Source of the DNA: Richelia sp. UBA3308
GTDB lineage: Bacteria > Cyanobacteriota > Cyanobacteriia > Cyanobacteriales > Nostocaceae
Assembly: GCA_002361335.1 (NCBI GenBank)
Contig: DESS01000281.1
Coordinates: forward strand, 1-9,361
Direction of reading: 5' to 3'
DNA length: 9,361 nt
Shown here: positions 6,324 through 9,361 of the stretch, one piece after another
Position numbering within the stretch: the stretch's first letter is position 1
How the letters are laid out: each line of letters starts with the position of its first letter
Program-made: the position numbers and the translations under genes
The notes under the pieces: generated by a model
Database searches by the model: none
The model's input: the letters and a program-made list of their open reading frames with translations, nothing else
What the model was told of the DNA's origin: nothing

Positions 6324-7472
6324 TTAACTTATTTCCCTACAAGCCCGATACAAATCTTTCCAATCATCCCTTTCTTTCACCACAGTTTCTAAATATTCCC
6401 GCCAGACAACTTTATCTTGCACTGGATCTTTAATAACTGCACCAATTATTCCTGAAGCCACATCCGACGCGCTCAAATTACCGTCGCCAAAATGATAAGC
6501 TAACGCCATTCCACTATTAACAACTGATATTACTTCAGCAGTACTTAAAGTACTTGTGGGAGATTTTATCTTAGTTTTTCCATCTTCCGTAACGCCGCTA
6601 CGCAATTCTCTAAACACAGTAACAATACGTTTTATTTCTTCTAAGGCTGGTACTTCCCCTGGTAATTCTAACGCCCTTCCCAAACTTTCCACACGCCGTT
6701 GTACGATTTCAATTTCTTCTTCTACTGTCTTTGGTAAAGGTAAAACTACTGTATTAAAACGCCTTTTCAAAGCACTAGATAAATCATTTACTCCCTTATC
6801 TCTATCATTCGCCGTAGCAATTACATTAAAACCTTTATTCGCTTGCACCTCTTCCCCTAATTCAGGAATCGGCAGTGTTTTCTCGGAAAGAATAGTAATT
6901 AATGTATCTTGTACATCCGCCGGAATTCGGGTTAACTCTTCCACCCGTGCCACCTTTCCATCTTTCATCCCTCGCATCAGGGGACTTGCAACTAACGCCC
7001 CCATAGAAGGACCATCAGCTAATAACTTAGCATAATTCCAACCGTAACGAATCGCTTCCTCACTTGTTCCCGCAGTACCTTGAATTAATAACTTAGAATC
7101 CCCCGAAATCGCCGCCGCTAAATGCTCAGAAACCCATGATTTCGCCGTACCTGGTACCCCAATCAACAATAAAGCCCTATCAGTAGTCAAAGTCGCGATC
7201 GCAATTTCAATTATTCTTTTATCCCCGATATACTTTGGCGACACCTCAAATCCACTATCCAACTTGCCACCCATTAAATAAGTCATCACTGCCCAAGGCG
7301 ACAATCTCCAATTTGGTGGACATTGACGCTTATCCACCTTCCTCAATTCCTCTAACTCCTCAGCAAATTGCTGTTCAGCATGTTCCCTGAGTATAGTTGT
7401 CTTACTATTTACCTCCTCCTTATTCTTTCTGTGCCCCCTTTGCCCTTGTGCAGTTTTATTTTCTTCAGCCAT
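6324..7472 (-). CDS. MoxR-type AAA+ ATPase (YehL-like)
   Basis: The 382-residue product is a AAA+ ATPase of the MoxR branch. The P-loop is GVPGTAKS (105-112). The Walker B region reads VARVEELTR (174-182), with a Glu pair (E178, E179) in place of the usual Asp-Glu. Sensor 1 lies in FNVIATAND (215-223, N222), and the arginine-finger candidate in ALKRRFN (234-240). The segment TRIPADVQDTLITILSEKTL (181-200) with the following PIPELG is highly typical of the subgroup linked to DUF5682 proteins. MoxR ATPases act as ring chaperones, commonly with a vWA partner, which is not visible here. The N-terminus up to about residue 25 is polar and low-complexity (QGQRGHRKNKEE), apparently an extension. The start is well supported by AGGGAGG five bases before the ATG. 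The gene follows the DUF5691 gene by 75 nt and probably shares its transcript. Confidence 0.92.
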   Translation of the reverse strand: MAEENKTAQGQRGHRKNKEEVNSKTTILREHAEQQFAEELEELRKVDKRQCPPNWRLSPWAVMTYLMGGKLDSGFEVSPKYIGDKRIIEIAIATLTTDRALLLIGVPGTAKSWVSEHLAAAISGDSKLLIQGTAGTSEEAIRYGWNYAKLLADGPSMGALVASPLMRGMKDGKVARVEELTRIPADVQDTLITILSEKTLPIPELGEEVQANKGFNVIATANDRDKGVNDLSSALKRRFNTVVLPLPKTVEEEIEIVQRRVESLGRALELPGEVPALEEIKRIVTVFRELRSGVTEDGKTKIKSPTSTLSTAEVISVVNSGMALAYHFGDGNLSASDVASGIIGAVIKDPVQDKVVWREYLETVVKERDDWKDLYRACREIS

Positions 7473-7477
7473 ATTTG

Positions 7478-7484
7478 CCTCCCT
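7478..7484 (-). promoter_or_regulatory. Strong ribosome binding site of the MoxR gene
   Basis: AGGGAGG on the minus strand lies five bases before the ATG at 7472. It is the best Shine-Dalgarno in the window and fixes the start of the extended N-terminus. The other genes of this strand lack a comparable site. Confidence 0.7.
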
Positions 7485-7507
7485 GATTTATAATTTTTAG
7501 CAAAAAT

Positions 7508-7537
7508 TGTGGAGACGTAAAATTTTACGTCTCTACA
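7508..7537. repeat. Palindromic repeat between DUF5691 and MoxR genes
   Basis: Bases 7512-7533 form a perfect 22-bp palindrome (arm GAGACGTAAAA). With one mismatched pair (7511/7534) it extends to 30 bp with TGT/ACA ends. Palindromes starting GTAGAGACG and ending CGTCTCTAC are frequent interspersed repeats in Nostocales, as I recall them. This one lies in the 75-nt gap between two probably co-transcribed genes, where it could fold in the mRNA. Confidence 0.85.
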
Positions 7538-7547
7538 TTAATAACTG

Positions 7548-9074
7548 CTAACTATTCAAAGCCTCTCTCATTTCAAACCGAAACTGCAATTTAACTAAAA
7601 ATTTATCAATAGCTTCCATCACTGATACATGGATATTTTCTGATGATTCAAAATTTAAAGTTTCAACAGCCTTTTTAAACACAGAAGGTTCCATTTGTAA
7701 ATAAAATTTTTCTAAAGCAGAACCAAACTGCCAATTATTAACTTGATGATTGTTTTCAATACAGCTTTTAATGCTTAATATTACAGCCTGACTAATTTCC
7801 TTATTCCAGATGTGTGGAGTATAAATTAATAATGGAAAAGCAGGATTAGCAGAATTAAAAGGCGTGTTAGGAAACTGCTGTAAAACATCTAAAATTAAAG
7901 TTTGAACTTGAGAATAACTCAAAATATTGAGCAATTTTTTAATTAACTCATCAACATTATTTAAATTTTTATATAACCTGACAGAAATTTTTAATAAAGC
8001 TTCAGCCCATTTTGTATCGTGACTTCTAATGGTAGCTATTACCCAAGCTTCTAAAAACAACCTCTCCCATTTACTGTTTTTGACAATTGTGATTAATTCA
8101 TCAGGAGTCTTTCCCCACATATCACTCCATATACTTGGCGGAACACAAGAAAGCATTTGTAATAATAAACTAGCTTTCTCTCCCAAAGAAGGTATATATT
8201 TTGATTCATCAATACCGTCTTGAGTCATTTCCAGCGTACATTTTTTAGGTAATGTAACTTTGATACTGTTTTGATCTAAATTAAGTAAAGGATTAACTCT
8301 TTTTATCATTCTTTTAACAAGCTTTGATTCTGGAATTTGTGCAAGCAATCGCGCCGCGACATCTCGCACTTGTTTGCTTCTATCTTCAAGGGCATCTTTT
8401 AAAAACTTTTCATCGTCAATGCTCAAACCAAATTCCAACGCTGACAATAAACATGCTCTTTCTGGCGCTCTTTCCTTATTCCAAATATTTTGCAATTGCC
8501 TGCGTCCTTTTTCTGCTGCGGATTGACGCAATTCTTCTAACAAATTTTTTCTAGCTTCTAAACTACCATTTTTCCAAATTTTATCTGTATCTTCACCAAG
8601 AATATAATTCCATTCTGGATTTTGCGCTGCTAACCAAATTCCTCGCTTACCCAAAACTGGTAAGATATATTTTCGTAAATTATTCTGTTGTTTTCCTAGG
8701 GTTAATAATTCTGGTAAATACCTTGGCGAAACAATTTTTTTAGCTGACGCAGCAACTTTTAACCACTCCGGTAAAATAACATTATATTCTCCATTTAATA
8801 TCATTCCCAAATGTTGTTCGCTAACTTGATTACAACATGGTAAATCATCTAATTCGCAAGTTTTTAAAACTTGTTTATTGTCAATAGTAATTAATTTACC
8901 AGCTTTTTGATAAACTGCGATCGCTCCGGCAGCACTAAGTAAACTTCCTTCTTTATCATTGCTATCGAGAAGACTCAAAACTTCACCTAATTGATTATCT
9001 TGCGGAACGATTTTCAACTGTTGTCTTTGGGTTCCTACTACTGCCGTTTTTACTAACTCTTGCCAAATATTCAT
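7548..9074 (-). CDS. DUF5691 domain protein (HEAT-like helical repeat protein)
   Basis: The 508-residue product begins with IWQELVKTAVVGTQRQ (3-18), the N-terminal signature I associate with DUF5691. It also has LGKRGIWLAAQNPEW (141-155), a second conserved-looking patch. The segment at about 205-245 (ACLLSALEFG, DRSKQVRDVAARLLAQIP) is a HEAT-like helical pair, and the rest is predicted mainly helical. There are no catalytic motifs, membrane segments or signal peptide, so it is probably a cytoplasmic scaffold. DUF5691 genes lie beside MoxR, DUF5682, vWA and SWIM genes in many bacteria, and here the MoxR gene follows after 75 nt. It may therefore bind or regulate that ATPase, which is inference from context. 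The ATG start at 9074 places the signature at the very N-terminus. No clear Shine-Dalgarno is present. The gene is intact. Confidence 0.85.
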   Translation of the reverse strand: MNIWQELVKTAVVGTQRQQLKIVPQDNQLGEVLSLLDSNDKEGSLLSAAGAIAVYQKAGKLITIDNKQVLKTCELDDLPCCNQVSEQHLGMILNGEYNVILPEWLKVAASAKKIVSPRYLPELLTLGKQQNNLRKYILPVLGKRGIWLAAQNPEWNYILGEDTDKIWKNGSLEARKNLLEELRQSAAEKGRRQLQNIWNKERAPERACLLSALEFGLSIDDEKFLKDALEDRSKQVRDVAARLLAQIPESKLVKRMIKRVNPLLNLDQNSIKVTLPKKCTLEMTQDGIDESKYIPSLGEKASLLLQMLSCVPPSIWSDMWGKTPDELITIVKNSKWERLFLEAWVIATIRSHDTKWAEALLKISVRLYKNLNNVDELIKKLLNILSYSQVQTLILDVLQQFPNTPFNSANPAFPLLIYTPHIWNKEISQAVILSIKSCIENNHQVNNWQFGSALEKFYLQMEPSVFKKAVETLNFESSENIHVSVMEAIDKFLVKLQFRFEMREALNS

Positions 9075-9098
9075 TTATAATTTCTAATTTTTTATTGA

Positions 9099-9133
9099 GC
9101 ATTGGGCATTGGGCATTGGGCATGGGGCATTGG
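9099..9133. repeat. GCATTGG heptad array upstream of DUF5691
   Basis: Five 7-nt units (GCATTGG three times, GCATGGG, GCATTGG) lie 25 nt upstream of the DUF5691 start codon. They would fall in its mRNA leader or promoter. The unit is the reverse complement of the CCCAATG heptads found inside the DUF5682 gene. Confidence 0.95.
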
Positions 9134-9337
9134 GAAAGGGGAGATATTTTGAATCTAAAAAAAATCCGTTATAAAAAAATACATGCGTTATTAAAATATA
9201 AAATCCCAAATTTTATAACTCCCTCACTTTCCCACTCCTCATATGATGTCCGGTAAATTACCCATAATATCAAGTCAGGCTAATTAATTACTATATAACC
9301 AAGACTTAAGAATGGGGGTTATTACCAACATAATCCT

Positions 9338-9361
9338 TTTACTCATTACTTCTTACTTCTT
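9338..9361. repeat. Start of an ATTACTT/CTTACTT heptad array cut by the window edge
   Basis: The units TTTACTC, ATTACTT and CTTACTT followed by CTT run into the right edge. The last 23 bases equal 5284-5306 exactly, so this is probably a second copy of the array located between Uma2 and DUF5682. Confidence 0.85.

Larger units (their letters stand above)
9075..9361. other. Upstream region of the DUF5691-MoxR operon with repeats
   Basis: These 287 bases to the window edge contain no convincing gene on either strand. They should carry the promoter of the minus-strand DUF5691 gene, but no good -35/-10 pair stands out in this AT-rich DNA. A GCATTGG heptad array lies at 9099-9133 and a CTTACTT-type array begins at 9338. 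The SWIM zinc-finger gene that often precedes DUF5691 is not within reach. Confidence 0.5.

Noticed and set aside
6556..7035. Plus-strand open frame of 159 codons opposite the MoxR gene
   Set aside because: It lies wholly antisense to a well-supported AAA+ domain with all motifs in place. Its translation shows no recognisable family or domain.

Overview
The window comes from a cyanobacterium, most likely a filamentous, heterocyst-forming type (Nostocales). The evidence is low GC content, four copies of the HIP1 octamer GCGATCGC (11-18, 3309-3316, 7195-7202, 8917-8924), arrays of 7-nt short tandem repeats of several sequence types, a cyanobacteria-specific COP23-type protein, a Uma2-type endonuclease gene, and palindromic or MITE-like intergenic repeats. 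Species cannot be assigned from the sequence alone.

Left part (1-2270): the 5' end of a membrane-anchored TPR protein on the minus strand runs off the left edge. A 338-bp repeat-bearing spacer separates it from a COP23-domain protein on the plus strand, which is followed by a sterol desaturase/fatty acid hydroxylase-type di-iron membrane enzyme on the plus strand with a TTG start.

Right part (2271-9361): every gene is on the minus strand. In transcription order they are a DUF5691 HEAT-like protein, a MoxR-type AAA+ ATPase (resembling E. coli YehL), a Uma2/DUF820 nuclease-fold protein, a large DUF5682 protein (resembling YehM, with a TraB/EreA/ChaN-like N-terminus), and a NADAR (YbiA-like) N-glycosidase. 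DUF5691, MoxR AAA+ and DUF5682 belong to a recurring bacterial neighbourhood of unknown function that usually also holds a vWA protein and a SWIM zinc-finger protein. Neither of those is visible here. The Uma2 gene sits inside the module, between MoxR and DUF5682, bracketed by repeat DNA. A terminator-like hairpin follows DUF5682, so NADAR is probably a separate transcript.

The repeats are the most unusual part. Heptanucleotide arrays of three sequence types occupy the spacers. One type, CCCAATG, also lies inside the DUF5682 reading frame as exactly nine units (63 nt) encoding three seven-residue repeats. The same gene carries a perfect 24-nt tandem duplication and a GCGATGCC duplication, both in frame. 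Between Uma2 and MoxR a 128-bp element with MITE-like termini is present twice as a direct repeat. A perfect 22-bp palindrome separates DUF5691 from MoxR.

No tRNA, rRNA, CRISPR array, transposase or complete insertion sequence was seen.
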